From NCBI GenBank assembly GCA_002428325.1, contig DIVR01000028.1:1-33106 (forward strand): 33,106 bases of DNA, written 5' to 3'. The notes under the pieces are model-generated. The model saw only the letters and a program-made list of their open reading frames with translations, made no database searches and was not told where the DNA came from. Origin of the DNA: a bacterium UBP4_UBA6127. Lineage in GTDB: Bacteria > UBP4 > UBA4092. The translations under genes and the position numbers were made by a program. Below, in pieces: positions 15,457 through 24,033 of the stretch; within the stretch, counting starts at the first letter, position 1; every line of letters begins with the position of its first letter.

Positions 15457-16410
15457 TTAAGGCATCCAATTTTTCGGCATCCGGAAGGATGGATGGGACT
15501 GGTAAAAAGTTTGCATGGCGGGGAATGTTTTATCTCCGCCTTCCACCAGGGAAGCCGCTTCATCCAGCAGCTGATTATCTTCTGGGGAAGGTTCACGGTC
15601 CTTCCCCATAAGTTCGTTGCAATCCCAGGGAAGAATTTCCAGTTTATTGAGAGCCATTAAATCCCGGATCAAATCACCCCGGACAAACCAGAGTCCCTTA
15701 AGGTGTTGGATACCGCATAGTTCCGGATCAATTTCACCTTTTCGGCATTTAAGCCACACTTGGCTACCACTGAGGAATTTCCCTTCCGGCAAATCCAAAG
15801 GGTTAAAATCCAATTTAAAAGTCTGGCAGGCCTCCGGGGTTAATTGCGGGTCCACTTTCACCCATCGGTTTTTACTTGTGTCCCAATATTCCACAATCCA
15901 ATGGTCTTCAAAACGGCCGGGAGTAAAGTAGGTGGCAAATCCACATCGGGCCCGGGCGGAGTAACCCTGATTTCTCAACAGAGAACACAGAAACAATGAA
16001 TAGTCACGGCAGTTGGAGACCAGCCTTTTTTCAAAGGGCCTGACTTCTTTCAGTGGCCGTGAATCAAGCTGGCTGATTCTCTCCAGTTTGGTTTCAAGGG
16101 TTCTGATTTCCACTTCTTTTTTCCGTTCTTCAGGAATAGCCCGCCCCAAGATAGGGTCCATATAAACATGCGCCATCACTCCCTGCACGATTTTCACTAA
16201 AGAGGGAATCTCCCGAGGCAGTTCCCGATAAAGGTCTTCTTTACTTCCGGGATCTGTCATTATCCCCTGAGTTTGATAATAAGCCAGAATATTTTTCATA
16301 TTCCCTTTCCCCGGCAATGCTCCACCTGCGCAGGCAGCCGAAATAATCCCTGCCCCGCAACAAATGAGTATGGCCAGAAGATAATAACCTGTTGTTAGTC
16401 TGGTTTTCAT
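15457..16410 (-). CDS. Exported transglutaminase-like protein
   Basis: A 317-residue protein with an N-terminal hydrophobic signal (LLAILICCGAGIISAACAGG); a Cys at residue 27 could be lipidated, but the lipobox is poor. The transglutaminase-like core has the expected triad: C134 (SNCRDYSLFLCSLL), H170 (FEDHWIVEYWD) and D187 (WVKVDPQL). Such enzymes act as cysteine proteases, transglutaminases or amidases outside the cytoplasm. The C-terminal third (LWFVRGDLIRDLMALNK, LPWDCNELMG, DNQLLDEAASLV) is conserved-looking but unassigned. It is next to type IV pilin-type genes, with no proven link. Confidence 0.85.
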   Translation of the reverse strand: MKTRLTTGYYLLAILICCGAGIISAACAGGALPGKGNMKNILAYYQTQGIMTDPGSKEDLYRELPREIPSLVKIVQGVMAHVYMDPILGRAIPEERKKEVEIRTLETKLERISQLDSRPLKEVRPFEKRLVSNCRDYSLFLCSLLRNQGYSARARCGFATYFTPGRFEDHWIVEYWDTSKNRWVKVDPQLTPEACQTFKLDFNPLDLPEGKFLSGSQVWLKCRKGEIDPELCGIQHLKGLWFVRGDLIRDLMALNKLEILPWDCNELMGKDREPSPEDNQLLDEAASLVEGGDKTFPAMQTFYQSHPSFRMPKNWMP

Positions 16411-16453
16411 GATATGAGATATTTTAATAGCCTTTTAGGAAAGATTAAAGCTT

Positions 16454-16789
16454 CTATTCAGGGCTTATCCGATAAACGGAATATTCAGGATTTTGATACA
16501 GGAGTTTCATGCCGGGATGGACTGAGTTCCGGACTACCAAGTAGTCTGCCCCATAATAGCTACCCACCCAGATTAACCGCCAGGAGGGAAGATGGTCATA
16601 AATTTTTCCATAATACCGGGTATCACATCGAGGTAAAATGCCAAGAGCTTTCATCCGATGGTCCCATTCCCTGGCATACTCTCGCGAATAAACACTCATA
16701 GCCCCATCCTTGTTTTCAACCAAAGGGCTTCGTTCAGAATAATACCTGAATCCGACTTTATCCGGAGGATAAATAAAAACCTCCCGGAC
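16454..16789 (-). pseudogene. Orphan C-terminal fragment of a large membrane protein (DUF6798-like)
   Basis: The minus-strand frame reads IYPPDKVGFRYYSERSPLV, NKDGAMSVYSREYAREWDHR, LPSWRLIWVGSYYGADYLVV and ends in YQNPEYSVYRISPE. The pattern PPD..FR..S.RS..V..K followed by a Tyr-Gly-Ala-Asp-Tyr strand resembles the C-terminal domain that ends certain predicted multi-pass membrane proteins. Here no membrane segments precede it. The upstream part of the open frame (to 16831) runs through the transcription terminator of the pilin gene, so it is not a natural N-terminus. I read it as the tail of a deleted gene. A small functional protein remains possible. Confidence 0.5.
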
Positions 16790-16806
16790 AGGAAGGACCG
16801 GGAGGT
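16771..16806 (-). terminator. Rho-independent terminator of the prepilin gene
   Basis: ACCTCCCGG (16779-16787) pairs with CCGGGAGGT (16798-16806) around a 10-base loop. On the minus strand it is followed by TTTTATTT. It lies about 65 bp past the prepilin stop. Confidence 0.85.
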
Positions 16807-16869
16807 GGAGACAGGGGGTTCCCCCTCTCAAAGGGAACCTGATGAGGGACAGGCTTAATTAATTCATAA

Positions 16870-17628
16870 TTACCAGCAGGAGCCGCCTGGGGAGGACTGG
16901 GCACCTACGACTTCACCATTAAGCATGAACCGGCCGCTCTGGTATTCACCACCAAACCGATAGACATCCCCGACACTGACAGTCCCATTGGAGGGGTCAT
17001 ATTCGGTATAGCAAAGGGGCTGATTCTTACCAGGTTTCAAATTAGTGCTGGCACCACCTTCATACATACTCATATAAGGGAAATTCTTATATCCCATCCG
17101 GCACCTTTCACCGTCAGGACCGACCCCGATAATCACATAACAGCCCCGGCGTCCCTGTTCTGCAAACGTCAGTTGAGAATCCTGGTTGTCAGAAGAGTTG
17201 GCCGGTGGATTGGGATAAGACCAGGTTCCGGACCCAATTCGATACCAGTTGGAACCAGCGCCTTCCACTGCTACACCCCGGTTGAAAGGATCATGGGGAA
17301 GCTGAGCAAGGTAAGGAATCGGGGTGGTCAGCTGCAGCATCCCATTGGCGCAGACACCATACAAAGCGCTGCCGGGAGTGATAGCCCCAATACCGCAATC
17401 CAGGAAATCCATACTGGAATCGCTGTCACGGGTATATTCGTTATTATCTACAAAATATGATTCCATCGCCGTAGCTACAGAACGAATATCACTCATAGTA
17501 CGGGAAACTTTACTACGCGTCTGGGCGGCCAGAAAGTTCGGGATAGCAATCGCCGCCAGAATGGCAATGATTGCCACTACAATCAATAATTCAATCAAAG
17601 TAAAACCTTTTTGTTTACACAAAGACAT
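16870..17628 (-). CDS. Type IV prepilin-like / major pseudopilin-like protein
   Basis: A 252-residue exported pilin-type protein. The class III signal is KQKG then FTLIELLIVVAIIAIL, with cleavage after Gly8, mature Phe1 and Glu5. The helix continues through AIAIPNFLAAQTRSKVSRTMSD. The globular domain carries LTTPIPYLAQLPHDPFNRG (100-118), a GPDG turn (170-173) and YDPSNGTVSVGD (210-221), the DPFN and GPDG elements being typical of GspG-like pseudopilins. The start at 17628 is chosen because GGAGG lies 5-6 bases before it; an in-frame ATG at 17643 has no such site. No assembly ATPase or prepilin peptidase is in the window. It faces a 630-residue protein sharing its C-terminal motifs. Confidence 0.93.
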   Translation of the reverse strand: MSLCKQKGFTLIELLIVVAIIAILAAIAIPNFLAAQTRSKVSRTMSDIRSVATAMESYFVDNNEYTRDSDSSMDFLDCGIGAITPGSALYGVCANGMLQLTTPIPYLAQLPHDPFNRGVAVEGAGSNWYRIGSGTWSYPNPPANSSDNQDSQLTFAEQGRRGCYVIIGVGPDGERCRMGYKNFPYMSMYEGGASTNLKPGKNQPLCYTEYDPSNGTVSVGDVYRFGGEYQSGRFMLNGEVVGAQSSPGGSCW

Positions 17629-17844
17629 AGTTGCCTCCATCATATTAGGAATTCCATCGGTTCTTCGGGAGCCGGCGTTCCCTCACAAAAACAGATATCA
17701 TTCCATTTGTCGAAAACTATTTTAGAAACTCCTTGTTTCAGGCAGATAAGGGAAAAGTAACATTTACCTGACATTTATGGACTCTCCTGGCTTTCTTTTT
17801 TTCAACATCAGGTGTACATTTAAGAAGTATGAGAGGAGATCCTG

Positions 17845-19737
17845 ATGAGAGGAATAAAATTATCATCTATTCTTATTATCACTCTGGGACTTTTTTCAGT
17901 TCTGGTTATTTCTGTAGCGTTAGAGACCCCTAATAAAAAGGAAATGGAAATCAGAGAAAAGCTGAAGAAAGTTCAAACTGACTGGCAGGCGTTGGAAGAT
18001 GCAATTTATTCTTATGAGATTGACCGTTGCGGGATATATAAACCACCCGATACCATGCCGCGAAGAAGGTTATATCCCGATACTTTCCTGACCTTTGAAA
18101 CTGAACCTGAATTCATTAACCACCAGCCGGTCGGAGCCCATCATATCGCTTTCATAGAAAATGATCCATTGACTACACCCATCGCCTATATCGATAAAAT
18201 CCCCATGGACCCTTTTAATCCCGGCCATTATTATGGATATACCTGCTGGACTATTTTTGACCTGGTTTACGAATTAGCCTTATTTCACAGCCCTGGCCCC
18301 GATGGAAAAACCGACCTTTCCTTAATCACCCTGAGGGAAAAACTGGACCCTTATTTTCAGAAACGTTCCCAACAGGTTGTAAGCAACACTATGGAGTTAA
18401 TCGGAGAAGAAAAAACCATGGTCAAGAATATAATCACTCCTCTCCTGTATGACCCTACCAATGGACTAGTCAGCCAGGGTGATTTGATTTTATGGCTGGA
18501 CTTACATGGAGAGTTCGGATCTAAGGGAAATACCTGGGCTGATTCACCTGCCTCAGATGATGATATCTACAATAAAGTGCTCAATGGATTTCCCCAGAAA
18601 AAGACCTGGGATAATCAGCCTACCCATATGAAAGAGTTTATGTCCCAAAGAGAAAAGGTGAATGTTCCTTCTTCTATGCTGAAGGTTTTTCATGCGGCTG
18701 GAATCACCCTGCAAAAAGAGTTGACATCAGGGGAAAGACCTCTGCTCAAACCTTTTTTCCCTCTGTATAATCATATTAAACAAAACTACACAGGTTTCTT
18801 CAAAAGCCCAGGGTCCTTAAGCAAAACCGAATTGGAATCCTTGCAAGATTGGAAGAAAACTTCACCCCAATGGTGGAGTGCCTTGGCAATAAATACCCAG
18901 AGGAGGACAACCGGTGAAATATATCCCACCGGTTCCTTGACACCCATACTTCCTGTCTATGGTAAATCTATGCTTCTTTGGGCAGGGGAAGAACTCTCAT
19001 ACGGAAATATCAGCGCCGCTTATCTTATCTATCGCACCCTTTCAAATGACCTTTTGTTTATTCAGAACTCCTCGGAGATTGAATATCCTTCTCCCCATTA
19101 CACCCGTATTATGAGTCAGTTAACAGAGATGTTAAATAAACTCTATATTGAAATCACCCACCGAGATTCAATCGCCAGGAGACCTGTGATTTCTGTCAAT
19201 CATCCGTCTCCTTATGCCGTCTATATGATAAAAACGAATATGCTTTTGATTCATGGGGTCAATAGTAATATGGATAAATGGAAAGAAGATATCGATGATG
19301 ATAATAATCATGCATCTTATTTAAAAAAATATATCGAGAATTTCCCATCCCTGAATAGAAAAGAAACCCTGTTTTATTGGAATAAAGAGCATCCTCTCTG
19401 GTGGCAAGAAATGAAGAAAGCCCCGGAATACTGGCTTTCCTCCAAAGTGGATCAAGTTCCCCTGAATCGGCAAAAGACCCTGATACTCAATGAAAGAAAA
19501 GACAGTCCCGGTTTTAGTTATGATTCAGTCCTTGCCGTTGCTATATGCCCGTATATGGCCAGCCAATTGTTGTTGATTGATGAAGCCATCGACCAGGAAG
19601 ATATCCAATCTGCCAGGGTCAGATTGGATGCTCTGGAGATATTTATTAAGAAACTGGATCCTTATCAAAGAAAACAGGGTAAACTTATCTCAGAAATCCG
19701 GCAAATCATTGATAGAAAACGCCAGGACATTCAATAG
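17845..19737 (+). CDS. Membrane-anchored protein with pilin-like N-terminal domain, otherwise unknown
   Basis: A 630-residue protein with a single N-terminal hydrophobic segment (about 6-26) but no prepilin cleavage motif. Residues 30-215 reproduce the pilin globular layout of the divergent neighbour: an amphipathic helix (KKVQTDWQALEDAIYSYEID), LTTPIAYIDKIPMDPFNPG (109-127), GPDG (151-154) and YDPTNGLVSQGD (202-213). The remaining about 410 residues are soluble, Trp/Tyr/Lys-rich and match nothing I know; they end in a helical, charged tail (QSARVRLDALEIFIKKLDPYQRKQGK). GAGGAG precedes the ATG. Divergent transcription from the prepilin gene and shared motifs suggest the two proteins interact, but that is inference. 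Confidence 0.8.
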   Translation: MRGIKLSSILIITLGLFSVLVISVALETPNKKEMEIREKLKKVQTDWQALEDAIYSYEIDRCGIYKPPDTMPRRRLYPDTFLTFETEPEFINHQPVGAHHIAFIENDPLTTPIAYIDKIPMDPFNPGHYYGYTCWTIFDLVYELALFHSPGPDGKTDLSLITLREKLDPYFQKRSQQVVSNTMELIGEEKTMVKNIITPLLYDPTNGLVSQGDLILWLDLHGEFGSKGNTWADSPASDDDIYNKVLNGFPQKKTWDNQPTHMKEFMSQREKVNVPSSMLKVFHAAGITLQKELTSGERPLLKPFFPLYNHIKQNYTGFFKSPGSLSKTELESLQDWKKTSPQWWSALAINTQRRTTGEIYPTGSLTPILPVYGKSMLLWAGEELSYGNISAAYLIYRTLSNDLLFIQNSSEIEYPSPHYTRIMSQLTEMLNKLYIEITHRDSIARRPVISVNHPSPYAVYMIKTNMLLIHGVNSNMDKWKEDIDDDNNHASYLKKYIENFPSLNRKETLFYWNKEHPLWWQEMKKAPEYWLSSKVDQVPLNRQKTLILNERKDSPGFSYDSVLAVAICPYMASQLLLIDEAIDQEDIQSARVRLDALEIFIKKLDPYQRKQGKLISEIRQIIDRKRQDIQ

Positions 19738-19844
19738 CTGTTTTTTTCTCTTCCCTTGATTCAAATCAATGAACCCGCCGAGGGAACCCGATAGGATAGT
19801 CTTATTGTTTAATCACTAAGACGATTGAGAGGATATCCCTTTAT

Positions 19845-20054
19845 ATGAAGACTCTTGTCACTGCTGATACGATTATTCGCAGTTTACTGGCCCAACATCC
19901 CCAATGCCGGGAAATATTCAATCATTACGGGATGGCAGGCTGTGGAAACCATGGGCCGGAAGGGCCGGAAAAGCCTGTCTGGTTTTTTGCTCAGAATCAT
20001 GGTGTTCCCCTGAACCAGCTCATCAATGAGTTAAATAGCAAAATAACGGAGTAA
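19845..20054 (+). CDS. DUF1858-like / ScdA-N-like small redox protein
   Basis: A 69-residue protein with the layout of small DUF1858 or ScdA-N domains: VTADTIIRSLLAQHPQCREIF, then HYGMAGCGNHGPEGPEKPV and a helix, FFAQNHGVPLNQLINELN. Conserved Cys21 and Cys33 and several His could form a redox-active or metal site; related domains occur with hybrid cluster and di-iron repair proteins. GAGAGGAT lies before the ATG. It stands alone between the pilin-domain protein and the secreted glycosidase-like gene. The exact family name is tentative; coding status is well supported. Confidence 0.8.
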   Translation: MKTLVTADTIIRSLLAQHPQCREIFNHYGMAGCGNHGPEGPEKPVWFFAQNHGVPLNQLINELNSKITE

Positions 20055-20151
20055 CCCGAATAAATAATCTCCCGGCAGGGTCTGCCAAAAGGTTTTGAAA
20101 TATAGTATCCTATAACTTCAAAATAACGATTCAAAGAGTTGGGAGATTTTC

Positions 20152-22554
20152 ATGAAAACCCTGCGTATTTTAATCTACAGCCTTGTCCTGAGCCTGCTGG
20201 TCAGCGGTGCCTGGGCATATGGGGAAGTTCCATTCACCATGGTGGATCCTGCCATTGATAATGAAGGGCCCTTTACTTACCTGGCCTATCCTAACCTGCA
20301 AATGGCTATGATGGCAGGAAAAGTGGGATTCCAGATTACTTATGATGGAGCCCTCATGAACCGGGAATCAGAACTCTGTTTCTTCTCCGGGAAAGACTTG
20401 AAACCTGTCATGGTCCGGCCCAAAACCATGTTGGAAGGATATATCCCTGTTTACCAGTACCAGTGGAAAGAGGGGAGTATCTTATATCAGGTGGAAACTT
20501 TTGCCTGGTCATTGGATGATGACCCTGTTTCCAACCCGGTTGCTTTCATCCGGGTGAAATATACCAATCAGGGTAAGAAACCCGCTGAAGCAGCCATCAC
20601 CTCCGCCCTTCGATTTACCGGGAAATTTAAACGTTTTGATTATAATCCCCCCTATGCCTTCTCCACCGGTTGGACCTACCAGATGGAAGGCACCCAGGTA
20701 GTCCGAAATAATAAGATGATGTATCTGGCTCCTCCCAATGCCATCAAATTCGCGGTTGCCGGAGAACCTTACCAAAAACCCTTTATTGGGGATGATTATT
20801 ATGTCTCTGACAGGGCTGAAGCCTGCCTTTCCCAATATGCTAAGACCCTGGCGCCGGGAGAGACTAAAACCCTGGATTTTAAATTCCCTTATCGAAGTTA
20901 CTCTACCCTGGAAAGCAATGATTCTATCAAGACCCTACAGGCCGCTTCCTATGACCAGTTCCGGAATAAGTGCGTTACCTTCTGGAAAGAAGAAATGGCC
21001 AAAGGGATGCAGGTCTCTATTCCCGAAAAGAAAGCCAATGAAGCCTGGAAAGCCAATATGGTCCATGATTTCGTGGCCATCATCTCCGGGAAAGACGGAG
21101 CCTGGATTCCCAGCGTCAACCGATTCCAGTATTGCGGATTCTGGCTTCGGGATGGGGGATATATCGTCCGTTCATATGATATGTACAGCCATCATTCCAC
21201 GGCCGCCCGCTGCCTGCAGAATTTTATCCAGTATCAAAAAGAAAACGGTAATTTCGAGTCTCAGGAAGGACAAAGGGATGGTTTCGGCCAGGCCCTGTTT
21301 GCTTTGGGTGAACATTATTTCATGACCGGGGATAAAGCGTATGCGGAATCCATCTATAAACATTTCCCTCCTGCGGTAGAATATCTGAAGAAAGCTCGAA
21401 AAACCGACCCTCTGGGCCTGTTGCCAGGGACCACGGTGGCAGATAATGAATTGATAACCGGACATTATACCGGGCATAATTTCTGGGCGCTGCTGGGACT
21501 ACGGACGGCTGTCAGAATGGCTAAAGAATTAGGGAAAACCGATGATGCCAAAAACTTCCAGGCTGAATATGATGATTATTACAAAGCTTTCATAGTCCAG
21601 TTGGAGAAAGTCGCCGGAAAAGATGGATATATCCCTCCAGGCCTGGATGCCGAAGGAGGCCAGGATTGGGGAAACTTTATCGGAGTCTTCCCCGCTGAGA
21701 TCCTTGATCCTTTCGACCCCAGAGTCAAAGCCTCCCTGGATAAAGTCCATAAAGAAAAGTATGCTGAAGGAGTCATGACTTATCTAGGCAGAATCCATCA
21801 GTATGTTACGGTGAAAGTAACCCAGAACTCTGTCTATCGAGGCGACCAGGAACAAACCTTGCAGGATTATTATCATATCCTCTCCCACATGGGATCATCC
21901 CATGAGATGTTTGAATGGAAACCCCAGATTTATGGGAATCGGGATGTTATCACCAATTATCCCCCTCATGGATGGGGGTCGGCCATGTTCACCAGCCTTT
22001 TCCGAAATATGCTGATAGCGGAAAGAGGCGGTAACGGCGGGATTGATTATCGAGACCTTCATTTATTTACTGCCATCTCCCCTGAATGGGCTAAACCCGG
22101 ACAGTCAGTCAGCTTTACCAATGCTGCTACTGAGGTGGGACCCTGCTCCGCCAACCTGCAATTCAATCAGGAGGGAGCGGTACTGACCTTTAAACCCCAA
22201 TATCGGAGACTCCCTCGGCAGGTGGTACTTCATATCCCTTATTTTGTGGATTTGGTGGATTACCAGACCGATGCCAAATTCAACCGGATGGAAAAAGGAT
22301 GTCTGGCCCTTAGCCCGGATGTTACCAGGGTTACCCTGAAATGGAATCGAAAGAAAGATATCGAGCCTCTCAGTTTTGAGAAAGTAGTCAAGGATTATCG
22401 GGCCGAATATGCCCGCCGTTATACTGAATATCTCAAGGCAGGCAATAAACCGGTGAAAGTCGAAGCCCCCAAACTCCTCTCAGCTGATGAACGTAAAAAG
22501 GATTTTGAGGCAAAGTATATTAAAAACGACTATATTCAACCCGCTGAAGAATAA
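20152..22554 (+). CDS. Secreted six-hairpin glycosidase-like protein
   Basis: An 800-residue exported enzyme candidate. A Sec signal (about 1-22, ending SGAWA) leads to a beta-rich domain to about residue 250. An (alpha/alpha)6-barrel-like region follows: FQYCGFWLRDGGYIVRSYDM (about 326-345, with the WLRDG motif), QRDGFGQALFALGEHYFMTG, TGHNFWALLGLRTAVRMAKE and QDWGNFIGVFPAEILDP. A C-terminal beta segment ends the protein. This is the pattern of six-hairpin glycosidases related to GH63/GH15-type alpha-glucan enzymes. Candidate acidic catalytic residues lie in the WLRDG and later segments but cannot be fixed by eye. Substrate unknown. A terminator follows. Confidence 0.85.
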   Translation: MKTLRILIYSLVLSLLVSGAWAYGEVPFTMVDPAIDNEGPFTYLAYPNLQMAMMAGKVGFQITYDGALMNRESELCFFSGKDLKPVMVRPKTMLEGYIPVYQYQWKEGSILYQVETFAWSLDDDPVSNPVAFIRVKYTNQGKKPAEAAITSALRFTGKFKRFDYNPPYAFSTGWTYQMEGTQVVRNNKMMYLAPPNAIKFAVAGEPYQKPFIGDDYYVSDRAEACLSQYAKTLAPGETKTLDFKFPYRSYSTLESNDSIKTLQAASYDQFRNKCVTFWKEEMAKGMQVSIPEKKANEAWKANMVHDFVAIISGKDGAWIPSVNRFQYCGFWLRDGGYIVRSYDMYSHHSTAARCLQNFIQYQKENGNFESQEGQRDGFGQALFALGEHYFMTGDKAYAESIYKHFPPAVEYLKKARKTDPLGLLPGTTVADNELITGHYTGHNFWALLGLRTAVRMAKELGKTDDAKNFQAEYDDYYKAFIVQLEKVAGKDGYIPPGLDAEGGQDWGNFIGVFPAEILDPFDPRVKASLDKVHKEKYAEGVMTYLGRIHQYVTVKVTQNSVYRGDQEQTLQDYYHILSHMGSSHEMFEWKPQIYGNRDVITNYPPHGWGSAMFTSLFRNMLIAERGGNGGIDYRDLHLFTAISPEWAKPGQSVSFTNAATEVGPCSANLQFNQEGAVLTFKPQYRRLPRQVVLHIPYFVDLVDYQTDAKFNRMEKGCLALSPDVTRVTLKWNRKKDIEPLSFEKVVKDYRAEYARRYTEYLKAGNKPVKVEAPKLLSADERKKDFEAKYIKNDYIQPAEE

Positions 22555-22581
22555 GAACCTTTTTATTTCCGGTTATATCTC

Positions 22582-22625
22582 AAACAGGCAGGATTCATGT
22601 TATGAGTCCTGCCTGTTTTGTTTTT
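22582..22625 (+). terminator. Rho-independent terminator of the glycosidase-like gene
   Basis: AAACAGGCAGGA and TCCTGCCTGTTT form the stem (22582-22598 with 22602-22618, one mismatch), followed by TTGTTTTT. Confidence 0.85.
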
Positions 22626-22860
22626 GATGATACCACTATTATCCAGGGATATTCTTCCTCAATTCCCTACCCCTACCCCTTCCCCAGCCTCCCCAAAGCT
22701 CCTTGAATATCAGACCCCAGAGGTATTCTGGGAACTATGCTACAACTCTTCAGCCGCCACCCTCCCTTTGAGTTGAAACAAACAGCAAAACCCGGAGTAT
22801 GCTGCATTTCAACTGGTACAATTTTTGGGGGCCGGTCACTCTACATCCTGATATTTAAAA
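22626..22860. other. Non-coding stretch between convergent terminators
   Basis: No gene is visible. A bulged stem, GTTGAAA/TTTCAAC (22772-22778 with 22807-22813) enclosing CAGCA/TGCTG (22783-22787 with 22800-22804), is present, but nothing links it to a known RNA. The rest is CCC/TTCC-rich. Confidence 0.5.
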
Positions 22861-22899
22861 TAAAGAAAGGGCAGACTCAATCTAGAGCCTGCCCTTTCT
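22855..22899 (-). terminator. Rho-independent terminator of the propeller gene pair
   Basis: AGAAAGGGCAGACTC (22864-22878) pairs with GAGCCTGCCCTTTCT (22885-22899) with one mismatch. On the minus strand TTATTTTAAA follows. It lies 27 bp past the downstream gene's stop. Confidence 0.8.
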
Positions 22900-22926
22900 C
22901 TTCAGAAACACTCTTCTCGTTAAGGA

Positions 22927-24033
22927 CTATTCTTCTTTTCTCCAAGCAGATTCAGGAACTGAAGTAGCAGCTTGGGGATAAGCGATATCGAAATTAGGTG
23001 GAATATCTCCAAAGGTCGCTTGAAAGGGGAACCGATAGCCTGTAGGCTCTAAATCATTAGTGGGAGTTAATCGATATGTAACTAATTCTTTTTTGAAGGT
23101 TGTAGTATCCAATTCATCTGACACAACCAGATTCCAATCCGGTGTCCTCTTTACGATCCAAGGACTATATCCTGTTTTCCATCGTTTCCCGGTATCTTTC
23201 CAAAATCCGGTAATTGTATCTCTGCTTACTAAACAGATATTATCTGTAACCTCACAAACTACAAACAAATCCTCTTCATCCAAGCTCCAGAACATATCTC
23301 GTGAACCAAATTCTCCAGAGAAATATACAGTGTAATAGGAAGTATCCAAGGTCCAATCACTCTTGACTGAGTAAACCCTGATTTGCCCTTTACCACCTCC
23401 CGAGATAATGAACTCCTTTTCATTTGGTGAAAAAACTCCATAACCACTTACTGCTGGTGAAAAATTTGGATCATCAAATTCTACAGTTTGATGTAACATC
23501 AATATATTTGATAGTGTATCAACAGAATAAACCATTACACCATAACCTGTAAAAGTACATACCATGTTTCCTGAAGGATGTATGAAACAAGGTAGTCCAC
23601 CAGAAAAAGTTCCAGTAAATTCCAATAGTCCGTTATCCAAAACCCTGAAGGTTTGCCCTGTATCAGTTGAGATTACCATCTTCCCGTTAGGTAAATACTT
23701 CGTATCCGCCGCATTCATTGTTTGATAAACAGTTATCAGACTTACAGTTCCATTTGAAGAAATATAATACTGACTCAACTGTCTATATGGATTAATTAAA
23801 TAATAATCTTGTTTGGGACTGACTCCACCCCAAACACATCCATAACCTGTTTGTAATTTTTGCCCTGTGTCCTCAATTCTTCCATTAGGATAAATTCTTA
23901 AAACAGCTGTATAATCTCCTTCCCCCATTGGGGCAAAAATAAGCATGACCCGGTCTGAGTTAACTGAATATCCCCATGACATAAGAAACAAACAACAAAC
24001 ACTTAATAATAGTTTATACATTGGCTTTATCAC
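22927..24033 (-). CDS. Secreted beta-propeller-like protein of unknown function
   Basis: A 368-residue exported protein with a Sec signal (KLLLSVCCLFLMSWGYS). The remainder is a series of four-stranded-blade-like repeats, for example VLRIYPNGRIEDTG, MVISTDTGQTFRVLDNG, GYGVFSPNEKEFIISGGGKGQIRVYSV and FWSLDEEDLFVVCEVTDNICLVS, resembling a WD40/YncE-type propeller. No catalytic motif is seen. The start overlaps the stop of the upstream gene by four bases (ATGA, 24030-24033), so the two are co-translated. Base composition is richer in A/T than the nearby housekeeping genes. Binding or surface role is inferred only. Confidence 0.75.
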   Translation of the reverse strand: MIKPMYKLLLSVCCLFLMSWGYSVNSDRVMLIFAPMGEGDYTAVLRIYPNGRIEDTGQKLQTGYGCVWGGVSPKQDYYLINPYRQLSQYYISSNGTVSLITVYQTMNAADTKYLPNGKMVISTDTGQTFRVLDNGLLEFTGTFSGGLPCFIHPSGNMVCTFTGYGVMVYSVDTLSNILMLHQTVEFDDPNFSPAVSGYGVFSPNEKEFIISGGGKGQIRVYSVKSDWTLDTSYYTVYFSGEFGSRDMFWSLDEEDLFVVCEVTDNICLVSRDTITGFWKDTGKRWKTGYSPWIVKRTPDWNLVVSDELDTTTFKKELVTYRLTPTNDLEPTGYRFPFQATFGDIPPNFDIAYPQAATSVPESAWRKEE

